Part shown: in pieces, positions 29,401-33,656 of the stretch
How positions within the stretch are numbered: position 1 is the stretch's first letter
Layout of the letters: each line of letters opens with the position of its first letter
Origin: Azorinus chamasolen
Taxonomy: Eukaryota; Mollusca; Bivalvia; Cardiida; Solecurtidae
Assembly: GCA_963576725.1 (NCBI GenBank)
Contig: OY755242.1
Span: 60,464,324-60,528,323 of the forward strand
Direction of reading: 5' to 3'
DNA length: 64,000 nucleotides
Position numbers and translations under genes: made by a program
Notes under the pieces: model-generated
Told to the model about the DNA's origin: nothing
What the model saw: the letters and a program-made list of their open reading frames with translations, nothing else
The model's database searches: none

Positions 29401-31993
29401 ATCCTTCCCAAAATTAACCGCAATGTTTATCTAGACATGCTACAGTAGCCTGCCAAGTCCCGGTTCGTATATCCAAGGTCAAGGTCACACAATTGGACTT
29501 AGAATTGCGTTTAGCAAAAATGTTAACCTACCTGTCTGTCTGTAACATCTCTAACTCAAGTTCCGCTTGGTTGATCCTTCCCAAATTTAACCACAATGTT
29601 TATCTGGACATACTACAGTAGCCTGCCAAGTCCCGGTTCATATATCCTAGGTCAAGGTCACACAGTTGGACTTAAAATTTGCGTTTAGCAAAAATGTTAA
29701 CCTACCTGTCTGTCTGTAACATCTCTAACTCAAATTCCACTTGGTGGATCCTTCCCAAATTTAACCACAATGTTTATCTAGACATGCTACAGTAGCTTGC
29801 CAAGTTCCGGTTCATATATCCAAGGTCAAGGTAACTTAATTGGACTTGGAATTTGCGTTTAGCAAAAATGTTAACCTACCTGTCTGTCTGTAACATCTCT
29901 AACTCAAGTTCCGCTTGGTGGATCCTTCCCATATTTAACCACAATGTTTATATAGACATGCTACAGTTCGCCTGCCAAGTCCCGGTTCGTATATCCAAGG
30001 TCAAGGTCACACAATTGGACTTAGAATTTGTGTTGAGCAAAAATGTTAACCTACCTGTCTATCTGTAACATCTCTAACTCATGTTCCGCTTGGTGGATCC
30101 TTCCCAAATTTAACCACAATGTTTATCTAGACATACTACAGTAGCCTGCCAAGTCCTGGTTCGTATATCCAAGATCAAGGTCACACAATTGGACTTAGAA
30201 TTTGTGTTTAGCAAAAATGTTAACCTTCCTGTCTGTCTGTAACATCTCTAACTCAAGTTCCGCGTGGTGGATCCTTCCCAAATTTAACCACAATTTTTAT
30301 CTAGACATGCTACAGTAGCCTGCCAAATCCCGGCTCGTTTATCCAAGGTCAAGGTCGCACAATTGGACTTAGAATTTGCATTTAGCAAAAATGTTAACCT
30401 ACCTGTCTGTCTGTAACATCTCTAACTCAAATTCCACTTGGTGGATCCTTCCCAAATTTAACCACAATGTTTATCTAGACATGCTACAGTAGCCTGCCAA
30501 GTCCCGGTTCGTATATCCAAGGTCAAGGTCACACAATTGGACTTAGAATTGCGTTTAGCAAAAATGTTAACCTACCTGTCTGTCTGTAACATCTCTAACT
30601 CAAGTTCCGCTTGGTTGATCCTTCCCATATTTAACCACAATGTTTATATAGATATGCTACAGTTCACCTGCCAAGTCCCGGTTCATATATCCAAGGTCAA
30701 GGTCACACAATTGGACTTAAAATTTGCGTTTAGCAAAAATGTTAACCTACCTGTCTGTCTGTAACATCTCTAACTCAAGTTCCGCTTGGTTGATCCTTCC
30801 CAAATTTAACCACAATGTTTATCTAGACATGCTACAGTAGCCTGCCAAGTCCCGGTTCGTTTATCCAAGGTCAAGGTTGCTTAATTGGACTTAGAATTTG
30901 CGTTTAGCATTTGCGTTAAGCAAAAATGTTAACCTCAATTTATGAGGAACACATTTTTGTAAGTCCACTTATTTACATAAAACTTTGCGATAAAGCTTTG
31001 AAACTTGGAACCCTTGTTCACCGTCACAACCTTCACCTGTAGGCATAAGTACATAACTCTGTCAAGCATTTTGACCGAATTATGCCCCTTTTTAACTTAG
31101 AATTTTTGGTTAAGGTTTTTGTTAAAGTCCATTTATTTACATAACCCTTTCAGATAAAGCTTTTAAACTTGGAACACTTGTTCACCATCACAAGCTTCGC
31201 CTGTAGAAAACAGTACATAGCTCTGTCCAACATTTTGACAGAATTATGCCCCTTTTTAACTTAGAAATTTTGGTTAAGGGTTTGGTTAACGTCCATTTAT
31301 TTACATCACCCTTTGAGATAAAGCTTTTAAACTTGGAACACTTGTTCACCATCACAAGCTTCACCTGTAGGCAATAGTACATAACTCTGCCCAACATTTT
31401 GACAGAATTATGCCCCCTTTCAACTTAGAAATGTTGGTTAAGGTTTTGGTTAAAGTCCATTTATTTACATCACCCTTTGAGATAAAGCTTTTAAAGTTGA
31501 AACATTTGTTCACCATCAGAAGCTTCATCTGTAAGCAAGAGTAAATACAATGTAACTCTGTCAAGCATTTAGACACAATTATGGCACTTTTTAATTTAGA
31601 ATTTTTGGTTAAGGTTTTTTGTTAAAGTATGCCGATTTACAACCTTGAAACTTGGTCGCAAAATTGGACTTAGAATTTGAGTTTAGCAAATACGTTAACC
31701 CCAGTTTATGTTGAACAAGGCCTCGACGGGCATATATTGTGCCCACAGGCACTCTTGTTACCATTGTCTGAGTTCTTATTTTGCATCTGATTCAAACTAA
31801 ATGTTACCTTTCTGTTTGTGATATTCAGGTTGACACTTTGGTGGAGTGCAATAGACGGTTACAGCGGTCCTTACATATTCTTATAGTGATACAATGCTTG
31901 TTTCTCCTCATCCTGCTGGCCGGGTTTGCTCTGTGGTTCTGGTGGGATGTTGACAATGTGGACAAACACTTCAAACAGTGCACAGCAACTTAA
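2276..31993 (+). CDS. MOSPD2: MOSPD2-like: CRAL-TRIO + MSP domain, C-terminal membrane anchor (5' incomplete)
   Basis: Fourteen exons join in one frame: 2276-2434, 6055-6141, 9954-10108, 12483-12543, 14561-14599, 15715-15839, 16304-16396, 20904-20993, 22130-22233, 23126-23225, 24894-24990, 26194-26317, 27427-27526 and 31829-31993. They give 498 residues after a partial first codon. Order of parts: an N-terminal segment (QDDQFVASFL), a CRAL-TRIO lipid-binding-like fold (about residues 55-212, with VLFDLTSCG and YEMPWLFN and ending HMGGTD), a variable linker, an MSP domain (about 304-415, with PAEELEF, YKVKTTSPEKYRVRP and FLIMAMEV), then a hydrophobic anchor at 458-483. Known MOSPD2 is a VAP-like protein tethered to the ER that binds FFAT-type motifs at membrane contact sites. 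Its usual length is near 518 residues, so about 20-25 N-terminal residues lie in an exon that is not visible. All introns are GT-AG. Identification is by recognition of the family pattern and was not tested by a search. Confidence 0.93.
2850..3087. mobile_element. TPal1 MITE, TTAA-flanked
   Basis: TTAA at 2846-2849 and 3088-3091 flank an element beginning CCCTTTCCTTCATAT and ending AGAAAGGG. The central palindrome is built on GCAAACAGAGTA, CAGATTAGACGGCTCC and their inverse. Target and CCC/GGG ends are piggyBac-like. Confidence 0.85.
3150..3325. mobile_element. GacM MITE (diverged)
   Basis: The inverted arms GACCTCTCTTTAGAATAATCTC and GAGAACATTATAAAGAGTGGTCTC (each given without implying contiguity of the family consensus) centre near 3212. 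Flanks carry the family's TTTCTCCACCAAACC and GGGTTTTGTGGAGAAA and an outer ATAATTCAAGCATC end. Confidence 0.65.
3514..3810. repeat. 34-bp minisatellite, ~8.5 copies
   Basis: The unit is of the form TCTCCATAGTGACCACTTTT followed by GGCACCATACCTTA, repeating every 34 bp with point variants. The unit length is not a multiple of three and no long frame crosses it. Confidence 0.85.
3906..4797. mobile_element. Pogo/Tigger-like non-autonomous element
   Basis: The left end ACAGTAAAACTTGACC followed by AACGGTCACC units and the right end GGCCGCTTAACACAGG, then TTATATTATG, are inverted relatives. Both contain the repeated CTTAAGCGGTCA-like words typical of Tigger ends. The inside (4171-4356) has a 61-residue frame without recognisable transposase motifs, so it is treated as non-autonomous. 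Confidence 0.55.
5040..5266. mobile_element. TPal2 MITE
   Basis: TTAA at 5036-5039 and 5267-5270. The centre is TGATAAATTGGGATTTTGCT and its inverse AGGAACAAATGCTGTATTTATCA, a diverged version of the family's GAGCATTTGCTCC palindrome. The right end GAGGGAATGCG is near the family's GAGGGAATGGG. Confidence 0.75.
5548..5735. mobile_element. GacM MITE
   Basis: The palindrome GTGACTACTCTCAAATAGAC and AATTCTAAAGAGTGGTCAC sits inside CCCCACCAAGCCCTAT and ATAGGGTTTGATGGAG. The outer right end ACGCATCTTATCTGGA is the family terminus. Confidence 0.75.
6055..6141 (+). CDS. MOSPD2: MOSPD2 exon, start of CRAL-TRIO fold
   Basis: A poly-T tract and TCAG precede 6055, and the donor GTATGT follows 6141. It encodes residues 53-81 (LTPDSIPLEVWESGAVYYH). 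The last base plus the next exon gives a Leu codon, which aligns with the family's hydrophobic strand. Confidence 0.88.
6184..6244. mobile_element. TPal1 MITE, left fragment
   Basis: CCCTTTAAGCCCTAGTATGC and then TTTGCAAACACAGAAGACC match the left half of TPal1. It breaks off exactly where the next TPal1 copy begins at TTAA 6245-6248, suggesting the second copy jumped into the first. Confidence 0.6.
6249..6583. mobile_element. TPal1 MITE carrying a nested element and cut by a HEL module
   Basis: It starts after TTAA 6245-6248 with CCCTTTCCCTGTTC and follows the subfamily sequence to GAAACAGATC (6372). It is interrupted by a 186-bp element and resumes with AGATCTTTCAATTTCC until 6582, where a HEL module begins. 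The right half is missing. Confidence 0.7.
6373..6558. mobile_element. hAT-like MITE nested in TPal1
   Basis: Perfect 12-bp inverted ends CAGGGCTCAAGC (6373-6384) and GCTTGAGCCCTG (6547-6558). AGATC is present on both sides (6368-6372 and 6559-6563), a 5-bp duplication. CAGGG ends suggest a hAT relative, but classical hAT elements duplicate 8 bp, so the class is uncertain. Confidence 0.7.
6582..7912. mobile_element. HEL module 1 (Helentron-like)
   Basis: It begins TACCCCCC with a poly-C run, then a hairpin around AACAAAGTTGGGGG and a GTCTGTCCG stretch. Three ~150-bp core units follow (landmark TTTTTGGAAGTGGTTGGAG). The 5' end recurs inverted near 7877 as GGGGGGTAT. After it comes a hairpin AGCCTGTGGCT and the 3' end GTTCTAG before TT. 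Confidence 0.7.
7913..8485. repeat. Unclassified interspersed-repeat-like segment
   Basis: It opens with ACCACATTTATATAGCGC and CAAAAGCGCTTCACATGG, words common in repeats of marine invertebrates, and continues with low-complexity non-coding sequence. No ends or target duplication could be defined. Confidence 0.4.
8490..8770. mobile_element. Two TPal1 right-half fragments
   Basis: The first has the core palindrome (GACGGCTCCTATAGGAGTC near 8517) and ends GAGGGAAAGGG at about 8599. The second runs from TTGCCTATGATATAATATAG to TTCACGAAGTAAAGG near 8768. Neither left half is preserved. Confidence 0.55.
8931..9174. mobile_element. TTAA-flanked MITE with CCCTTCGCTTGCT end
   Basis: TTAA at 8927-8930 and 9175-9178. 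Ends CCCTTCGCTTGCT and AGCAAACGAAGGG are inverted. The centre (about 9070-9130) is a near-perfect palindrome GAGACAGCTCCTGCAGGAGC with TGTCTC. The ends link it to the larger TTAA element at 19595. Confidence 0.8.
9438..9685. mobile_element. TPal1 MITE, right end degraded
   Basis: TTAA 9434-9437 then CCCTTTCCCTGTTGC. The core GCTAACAGGGCTCACCCAGA and inverse CTACTCTGTTTGCAAATG are recognisable. No clean right TTAA was found. Confidence 0.65.
9954..10108 (+). CDS. MOSPD2: MOSPD2 exon, CRAL-TRIO core
   Basis: TTATTACAG precedes and GTAAGA follows. It encodes residues 82-133, ending IVVLFDLTSCGLSVL. The VLFDL strand is characteristic of the CRAL-TRIO fold. It ends in phase 0. Confidence 0.9.
10512..10985. 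mobile_element. TPal1 cluster: one full copy and two fragments
   Basis: The first copy starts after TTAA 10508-10511 (CCCGTTACTTCATTT) and has a long palindrome at 10552-10620. It runs straight into a second partial core at 10746-10800. A third core (GACGTCTCCTATAGGAGC) lies at 10897-10985. These are serial insertions or rearrangements. Confidence 0.6.
11004..12389. mobile_element. HEL module 2 (Helentron-like), ~145-bp core repeats
   Basis: The 5' hairpin TAGCTCACCTGAGC/GCTCAGGGTGAGC is at 11004-11036. About eight core units of roughly 145 bp follow (landmark AATGTCTTGATAAAATCTC). The inverted 5' end TCAGGTGAGCG is at about 12355. The 3' terminal hairpin GGCCATCTTGGCC is then followed by CTCTTG and TT. 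Several short frames inside are by-products of the repeats. Confidence 0.75.
12483..12543 (+). CDS. MOSPD2: MOSPD2 exon, CRAL-TRIO core
   Basis: The acceptor ends at 12482 (TATCTTCAG) and the donor GTAGGT follows. It encodes DMDFIKYVINCFKMYYPKML, the helix-plus-YYP segment that is well conserved in CRAL-TRIO proteins. It ends in phase 1. Confidence 0.9.
12655..12745. mobile_element. TPal1 left fragment
   Basis: AAACCCATTCCTTCATATAA, then AACAAACAGAAGACCCAGAT, match the left half and centre. The remainder is lost. Confidence 0.5.
12832..13063. mobile_element. TPal1 MITE, TTAA-flanked
   Basis: TTAA 12828-12831 and 13064-13067. The core palindrome GACAGCTCCTACTCAGGAAC and TGTCTGATCTGGGG lies near 12890-12925. 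HEL module 3 begins 11 bp after it. Confidence 0.8.
13075..14503. mobile_element. HEL module 3 (Helentron-like)
   Basis: Head hairpin TAGCTCACCAGAGCAC/GTGCTCAGAGTGAGC, then GTCCGTCGGCGTGCGTCG. The body has repeated TCAGCTTTCAT and AAAGTTATATAAATTATGC words. The inverted 5' end TCTGGTGAGCG is at 14467. The tail hairpin AGGGCCGTTCTGGCCCT ends with CTTG before TT. It is a close relative of the module at 37476 and provides an empty site for the insertion there. Confidence 0.78.
14561..14599 (+). CDS. MOSPD2: MOSPD2 micro-exon (39 nt)
   Basis: A T-run and GAAG acceptor end at 14560 and the donor GTAAAT follows. It encodes GYMLMYEMPWLFN, matching the conserved family strand before the last CRAL-TRIO helices. 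It is too short to be found by ORF length, but both phases fit. Confidence 0.88.
14845..14987. mobile_element. PogoM MITE, right part
   Basis: GGCAGGTGGCTGCTTAATGC, a palindrome around CCTACAGGAGCTTTCTG, and the terminal GGGTTTTACTGTA match PogoM. The left terminus is missing. Confidence 0.6.
15459..15677. mobile_element. TPal1 MITE immediately upstream of MOSPD2 exon
   Basis: The left end CGCTTTACTCCATGG follows TTAT (a mutated TTAA), and the right end GGAGTAAAGGG is followed by TTAA 15678-15681. The core palindrome has lost one arm (ACCCTGATCTGATCTGGGT). The exon at 15715 begins 33 bp after the TTAA. Confidence 0.75.
15715..15839 (+). CDS. MOSPD2: MOSPD2 exon, end of CRAL-TRIO
   Basis: GTCCACAG precedes and GTATTT follows. 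It encodes residues 167-208, AAWKVIKAML through DQLWEHMGGT, the usual close of the fold. A TPal1 MITE ends only 33 bp upstream (TTAA 15678-15681). Confidence 0.9.
15887..16085. mobile_element. TPal2 MITE, right end truncated
   Basis: TTAA 15883-15886, then CCATTCCCTCATAGGC. The palindrome TGATAAATAGAGCATTTG and CAAATGCTCTATTTG sits near 16000-16050. It starts 47 bp after the donor of the MOSPD2 exon ending at 15839. Confidence 0.75.
16304..16396 (+). CDS. MOSPD2: MOSPD2 exon, linker
   Basis: ATTTCAG precedes and GTAATA follows. It encodes residues 209-239 (DTYVFKYEQAMSDASGEG and onward), beginning with the DxFxY motif after MGGT and then acidic low-complexity linker. It is phase 0 on both sides. 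Confidence 0.87.
16580..16885. mobile_element. Two stacked HEL head fragments
   Basis: Two hairpin-plus-GTCY heads follow each other: one near 16580-16680 (CTGCCGAGAGGCAG then GTCTGTC repeats) and one from 16681 (TATGCCCCCCAGC/GTCGGGCATA then GTCCGTCC). The second breaks off at 16885 against TPal1 sequence. Open frames on either strand here are microsatellite artefacts. Confidence 0.6.
16985..17278. mobile_element. HEL modules 5a/5b, short tandem pair
   Basis: Two ~145-bp units, each with the head TACCCC(A/G)CAAACAAAG and a GGTCTGTCTGTC stretch. Each closes with the TTAGTGATAGTT motif; the second keeps a full end GTTCTAG before TT at 17275-17278. The next HEL module starts 6 bp further on. 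Confidence 0.65.
17284..18384. mobile_element. HEL module 6 (ATGTCTCCCC type)
   Basis: Head hairpin TATGTCTCCCCCCTTTAGGG with its inverse, GTCCGTCCGTCC, then core units (landmark TTTACATATGAACCAGC) with internal deletions. The inverted 5' end GGGGGAGACAT is at about 18348. The tail hairpin GTTTTTCTCAAAAAC ends CTCTAG before TTT. Confidence 0.75.
18417..18620 (+). mobile_element. Possible LINE 3' tail fragment
   Basis: The segment ends ATGTTGAAATAAATCTATC, then TCTATC repeats and A-runs, a form typical of CR1/L2-type 3' ends with a microsatellite tail. No coding remnant is attached, so it is a tentative call. Confidence 0.35.
18620..19590. other. Intronic AT-rich DNA with clustered TGACGTCA palindromes
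   Basis: Perfect TGACGTCA octamers occur near 18665, 18938 and 18967, with several TGATGTCA variants, all inside the MOSPD2 intron between exons ending 16396 and starting 20904. A copy of the GTGGTCGAAATATTAGAT word at about 18827 is shared with the palindrome at 20708. No exon is seen. Confidence 0.5.
19595..20096. mobile_element. 502-bp TTAA-flanked element with CCCCTTCGC ends
   Basis: TTAA at 19591-19594 and 20097-20100. Ends CCCCTTCGC and GTGAAGGGG are inverted. The left part has stem-forming CCCGAG/CTCGGG pairs at about 19613-19674. It is longer than the MITEs at 8931 and may be closer to an autonomous parent, but it has no transposase motif. Confidence 0.7.
20506..20690. mobile_element. 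GacM MITE
   Basis: The left terminus GTCCAGATAAGATGCG, then TTTCTCCACCAAACC, GTGACCACTCTTTAGAATCG and a diverged inverse GGAGTGATCACAATATAGG. The right terminus is unclear. Confidence 0.7.
20708..20841. mobile_element. 134-bp near-perfect palindrome (foldback)
   Basis: TACATAAATACTTGAATTGC at 20708 is mirrored by its reverse complement ending at 20841. The arms of about 64 bp meet at ATCATGAT, with only a couple of mismatches (GACCTCTAAGGGCC against GGCCCTTGGTGGTC). Confidence 0.85.
20904..20993 (+). CDS. MOSPD2: MOSPD2 exon, linker
   Basis: TTTATTTCAG precedes and GTAAGT follows. It encodes residues 240-269 (VTFADQDSQVYKSLSSDN and onward). This is variable, probably disordered linker, phase 0 on both sides, so the exon could be skipped without frameshift. 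Confidence 0.8.
21160..21194. repeat. Poly-C/poly-A low-complexity run
   Basis: A run of C followed by a run of A and ACCCCC, inside a MOSPD2 intron. Assembly length here should be treated with care. Confidence 0.8.
21346..21578. mobile_element. TPal1 MITE
   Basis: TTAA 21342-21345 on the left and ATAA (mutated) at 21579-21582 on the right. The core GATGACTCCTTTAGGATCC and its inverse are at about 21388-21410. It is an intact reference for the copy disrupted at 16886-18412. Confidence 0.82.
21892..22090. mobile_element. TPal1 MITE near MOSPD2 exon, right end lost
   Basis: TTAA 21888-21891, CTCTTTACTCCATAA, and the core AACAGAGTAGACCCAGATC are clear. The right end has drifted. The exon at 22130 starts about 40 bp beyond. 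Confidence 0.65.
22130..22233 (+). CDS. MOSPD2: MOSPD2 exon, linker to MSP
   Basis: TTATTTCAG precedes and GTAGGT follows. It encodes residues 270-303, basic and proline-rich (RRGPLPAPTKRRVSQ), ending LLTI plus two bases of a Cys codon completed by the next exon. Confidence 0.85.
22527..22757. mobile_element. TPal1 MITE
   Basis: TTAA 22523-22526 and 22758-22761. Ends ACACTTACTCAATGAATA and ATGGAGTAACAGG are diverged but inverted. The core is partly deleted (GGCCCTGGTCAGAATTG). Confidence 0.7.
22817..23057. mobile_element. TPal1 MITE upstream of MSP exon
   Basis: TTAA 22813-22816 and 23058-23061. The core GATGGCTCCTATAGCAGCC is at about 22873. The MSP-start exon begins 65 bp after the right TTAA. 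Confidence 0.78.
23126..23225 (+). CDS. MOSPD2: MOSPD2 exon, MSP domain start
   Basis: ACACTTTAG precedes and the weak donor GTTAAT follows. It encodes PAEELEFVVEDPTKEACD and then LLKNTLPYSIAYK. The P-x-x-x-L-x-F entry and the N-x-(S/T)-x-x-x-(V/I)-x-(F/Y)-K strand are MSP hallmarks. Confidence 0.92.
23733..24666. mobile_element. HEL module 7 (ATACGCCCGAAGG type)
   Basis: Head TATACGCCCGAAGG, GTCCGTCC repeats, then 3.5 core units of ~165 bp (landmark AGCAATTTCTTGTGCAAC). The inverted 5' end CCTTCGGGCGTATA is at about 24630 and the tail ends GTGCTCTTG before TT. A separate 237-bp element sits in its microsatellite at 23808-24044. Confidence 0.8.
23808..24044. mobile_element. TIR element with telomere-like repeats, nested in HEL 7
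   Basis: Inverted ends GGGTAGTTGTGTGACTTTTT and AAAAAGTCACACAACTACCC are perfect over 20 bp. Inside, CCCACAAG and CTTGTGGG form a second inverted pair. There are three copies of a ~27-bp unit (TTGTGACATTAACCTGGCCA), and TTAGGG repeated about three times at 23926-23944. No clear target duplication. Confidence 0.75.
24680..24871. mobile_element. PogoM MITE ending 22 bp before MOSPD2 exon
   Basis: TACAGTAAAACCAGATAG at the left and GAGTTTTTACTGTA at the right are inverted, with TA at each end. The inside has GCAGCTTAATGCCAGG and its inverse around TCCTCTAGGTGC. The MSP exon starts at 24894, so the element lies where the branch point would be expected. Confidence 0.8.
24894..24990 (+). CDS. MOSPD2: MOSPD2 exon, MSP FFAT-binding strand
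   Basis: CACTCATAG precedes and GTGAGT follows. It encodes VKTTSPEKYRVRPSSG and then VKPGSETEVVIHLQN. The K-x-K-T-T-x-P-x-x-Y-x-V-R-P signature is the FFAT-binding face of VAP/MOSPD MSP domains. A PogoM MITE ends 22 bp upstream of this exon. Confidence 0.93.
25120..25359. mobile_element. TPal1 MITE
   Basis: Left ATAA (mutated TTAA) 25116-25119, right TTAA 25360-25363. Ends CCCTTTACTCCATGAATA and TATTTATGGGGTAAAGGG. Core CTGCCTCCTATAGGAGCC. Confidence 0.8.
25591..25799. mobile_element. PogoM MITE
   Basis: TATTGTAAAACCTGTC and GACAGGTAAAACAATGTA are inverted ends. The central palindrome is GCAGAAAGCCCTCAGGAG with TTTTCTGC. Confidence 0.7.
25910..26129. mobile_element. TPal1 MITE before MOSPD2 exon
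   Basis: TTAA 25906-25909 and 26130-26133. Core GACTGTTCCTAGGCGTC. AAGGG directly before the left TTAA looks like the right end of another copy, so two copies may have shared this site. Confidence 0.72.
26194..26317 (+). CDS. MOSPD2: MOSPD2 exon, MSP domain end
   Basis: GTTGTAG precedes and GTAACA follows. It encodes residues 370-410, with DKFLIMAMEV (the conserved D-K/R-F-x-I/V strand) and KDSIMEHR. It ends in phase 2. Confidence 0.92.
26610..26877 (+). mobile_element. tRNA-derived SINE, copy A
   Basis: A Pol III B-box-like GTGGTTCAAATCCC lies near 26658. The conserved body follows (ATGTGAGGAAGCCTTCCAG, TTGCATGAAACAATGCAATT, CAATATGACTGAAATGCTGT), and the tail is CAATACAAACAAACAAAA. Copies B and C share this body. 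The 5' limit is approximate. Confidence 0.8.
27114..27354. mobile_element. TPal1 MITE before MOSPD2 exon
   Basis: TTAA 27110-27113 on the left; the right end GGGAAACTG is followed by TTAC 27355-27358 (mutated). Core GATTGCTTCTATAGGAGCC. The next exon starts at 27427. Confidence 0.75.
27427..27526 (+). CDS. MOSPD2: MOSPD2 exon, post-MSP
   Basis: GTATTCAG precedes and GTAATG follows. It encodes LRCVSTLAKDKATLEDG and onward to ELAGK. LRC after the split Arg codon is the family's last MSP strand; the rest is linker to the anchor. Confidence 0.88.
27527..28151. other. Intron start, nothing recognised
   Basis: Unique-looking AT-rich sequence between the exon ending at 27526 and the TPal2 copy at 28156. 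No repeat family or exon was seen. Confidence 0.5.
28156..28374. mobile_element. TPal2 MITE
   Basis: TTAA 28152-28155, CCATTTCTCCATAAAT. A long palindrome TTGTGATAAATAGAGCATTT with CTCTATTTATCACAATGG is centred near 28235. The right end is GAGGGAATGGG followed by TAAA. Confidence 0.83.
28427..31757. mobile_element. HEL module 8 (3.3 kb) filling the last MOSPD2 intron
   Basis: Head TATACGCCTGTTTG with GTCCGTCTG. Then come fourteen ~174-bp units from 28490 to 30926 (landmark TAACATCTCTAACTCAAGTT), followed by about four ~165-bp units of a second type to 31660 (landmark GATAAAGCTTTTAAACTTGG). The inverted head GGGCATATA is at 31729, and the tail hairpin GTGCCCACAGGCAC precedes TCTTG and TT. Open frames that repeat every ~690 bp reflect higher-order organisation, not genes. 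Confidence 0.82.
31829..31993 (+). CDS. MOSPD2: MOSPD2 terminal exon, membrane anchor
   Basis: GATATTCAG precedes. It encodes residues 445-498: a short helix with NRRLQR, then a 26-residue hydrophobic span (458-483, rich in Leu, Ile and Phe and ending WFWW), then 15 polar residues and TAA. This is the expected tail-proximal ER anchor. The preceding intron is 4.3 kb and is mostly one 3.3-kb HEL module. Confidence 0.92.
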   Translation, partial: VDTLVECNRRLQRSLHILIVIQCLFLLILLAGFALWFWWDVDNVDKHFKQCTAT

Positions 31994-32340
31994 CATCATC
32001 CTTCTCCAGAATACTTGATAGAACAAATATACATGTGTACTGAAAAGGAAACTAATGAAATACCACCAAACATTACCAGTTGAAGGCTATTTGAGTATTT
32101 GACAAAAAACATTTTGACACTTTAAAAATCATATTTTACTTAAATTTACATATACTGAAAGCTATTTTTTCAGATGTATTTTCATATATCTTGTGTACAT
32201 GTTGATTTATTGTTGATAATCTACAACCACTGTGTGCCATTTCTATCTGCTGAACTATGTGATCTATAAAGTGCCATGCAAATGTGAAAACGGGCACTTA
32301 TTTCATTTACTGACAATAAATGAAGTATGTTGTTAAAAAT
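31994..32340 (+). other. MOSPD2 3' UTR with polyadenylation signal
   Basis: AT-rich, non-repetitive sequence follows the stop. AATAAA lies at 32315-32320, about 320 bp after the stop, so cleavage is expected near 32335-32345. No competing upstream signal with better context was noticed. Confidence 0.7.
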
Positions 32341-32492
32341 ATTGTAGAGGAAATGATGGCCAGAGAGATTGGTTTGTTACAGTATTATAGTGTGTTTTAT
32401 TTCATTAGCAATTAGTAATTTTATAAAGGAAAACATGCATCCTCATTATTTAAGTATAAAAGAATAACCTGTTAAATACTCCCAAGTTTTAA

Positions 32493-32716
32493 CCCTTTAT
32501 TCCATAAATACATCTTTCTATGCCTTTGCAAGCAGAGTAGACCCAGATCAAACGGCCGTCTAATCCTGGTCTGCTCAGTTTGCTATTGAAATGAAATACA
32601 TGTAGATCTGTTTCTCAAGTATCTGCTTTGGCAAAAATTTCATGTGTCAGTATGCCATGTTAAAAATTAATCTAATTAGTATTCATTTCTTTTGTGAATA
32701 TTCATGGAGTAAAGGG
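32493..32716. mobile_element. TPal1 MITE
   Basis: TTAA 32489-32492 and 32717-32720. Ends CCCTTTATTCCATAAATA and TATTCATGGAGTAAAGGG. Core shortened (AAACGGCCGTCT). Confidence 0.83.
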
Positions 32717-32720
32717 TTAA

Positions 32721-33117
32721 CAAAGGCTATCAAAATAATCATACATTTTGTAATGATGCAACAAAAGTTTTATAATTAGAATATACCCACCAACCAGATT
32801 TAGGACGAGATAGAAATCATAGAGAAATTATAACCATAGATTATACATGTACCATACTGTCCCTAATAAACGCCCCCTTACTGGGGGTGAGGGTCAATAA
32901 AACAACTTATAGTCTAATACCCTATAAAGTAACTGTTAAATAAAGAAAAATAGGTTTTTCAAATACACCTGTGTTTTAATTTAAACTTTATGGGGAGCTT
33001 TCTGCATTGCTTTTATTTTGCATTAAACAACTGTTTATGTACAAAATGCAAGAAGCTCCTTTTAGAAAATGTGGAGATAATACAGTATTTTGTTTCCTGC
33101 AGTTCAGTTATGGTTGT
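32721..33117. other. Intergenic AT-rich DNA with MITE scraps
   Basis: Contains CCCTAATAAACGCCCCC at about 32869 and a PogoM-like scrap GGGAGCTTTCTGCATTGC at about 32995. No gene is seen. Confidence 0.4.
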
Positions 33118-33191
33118 ACGGTAAAACCTGTTTTAGGCGACCACTTACTGAATAAACATAGGATTCTTAGAAAGGTCAGAAGGCTGCTTAA

Positions 33192-33432
33192 CCATCTACC
33201 TGTTCAATATCCATGTAAGAAATAATGACTTCATGAATAAGCTGATTTTTATAATGTAAACTTTTGAAGCGAATGTTTTGCTTTAACAAAACTGTAGAAT
33301 CAGATCTATATTTATATATCATAAGCAAACTTTACAGAGCTGACCCTGATCAGATGGCTCCTACAGGAGCTGTCTGATCTAGGTCTAGGCTGTTTGCAAA
33401 TGCATGAAAAGGCATTTATAAGTTCAAAAGGG
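33192..33432. mobile_element. TPal1 MITE, first of an abutting pair
   Basis: TTAA 33188-33191 and 33433-33436. Core GATGGCTCCTACAGGAGC with TGTCTGATC. The right TTAA is shared with the next copy. Confidence 0.78.
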
Positions 33433-33436
33433 TTAA

Positions 33437-33656
33437 CCCTCTACCTGGCAGAGACACACTTTTACGCATTTGGAAACAAAGTAGACGCAGCTCTTGTATG
33501 TGCTGTCTGATCAGGTCTGCTTCGTTTAGGTCTGATCTGATTCTACAGTTTCTCTCTTAGTAGAATGTTATCTTGTTCATAATGCCGTTATAAAAAATCT
33601 GCAAATTAGTTCTTATACAGTCATTACTTCTGACATGAATATTCATTAGATAAAGG
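33437..33656. mobile_element. TPal1 MITE, second of an abutting pair
   Basis: It starts CCCTCTACCTGGCAG right after TTAA 33433-33436. It ends CATTAGATAAAGG before TTTAA at 33657-33661. The core is partly deleted. Confidence 0.72.

Noticed and set aside
29157..30764. Three near-identical 71-75 residue frames spaced ~690 bp
   Set aside because: Explained by higher-order tandem repeats in HEL module 8, not by a gene family.
28490..30926. Possible CRISPR-like array
   Set aside because: Units are ~174 bp and repeat throughout with no unique spacers; the organism is eukaryotic.
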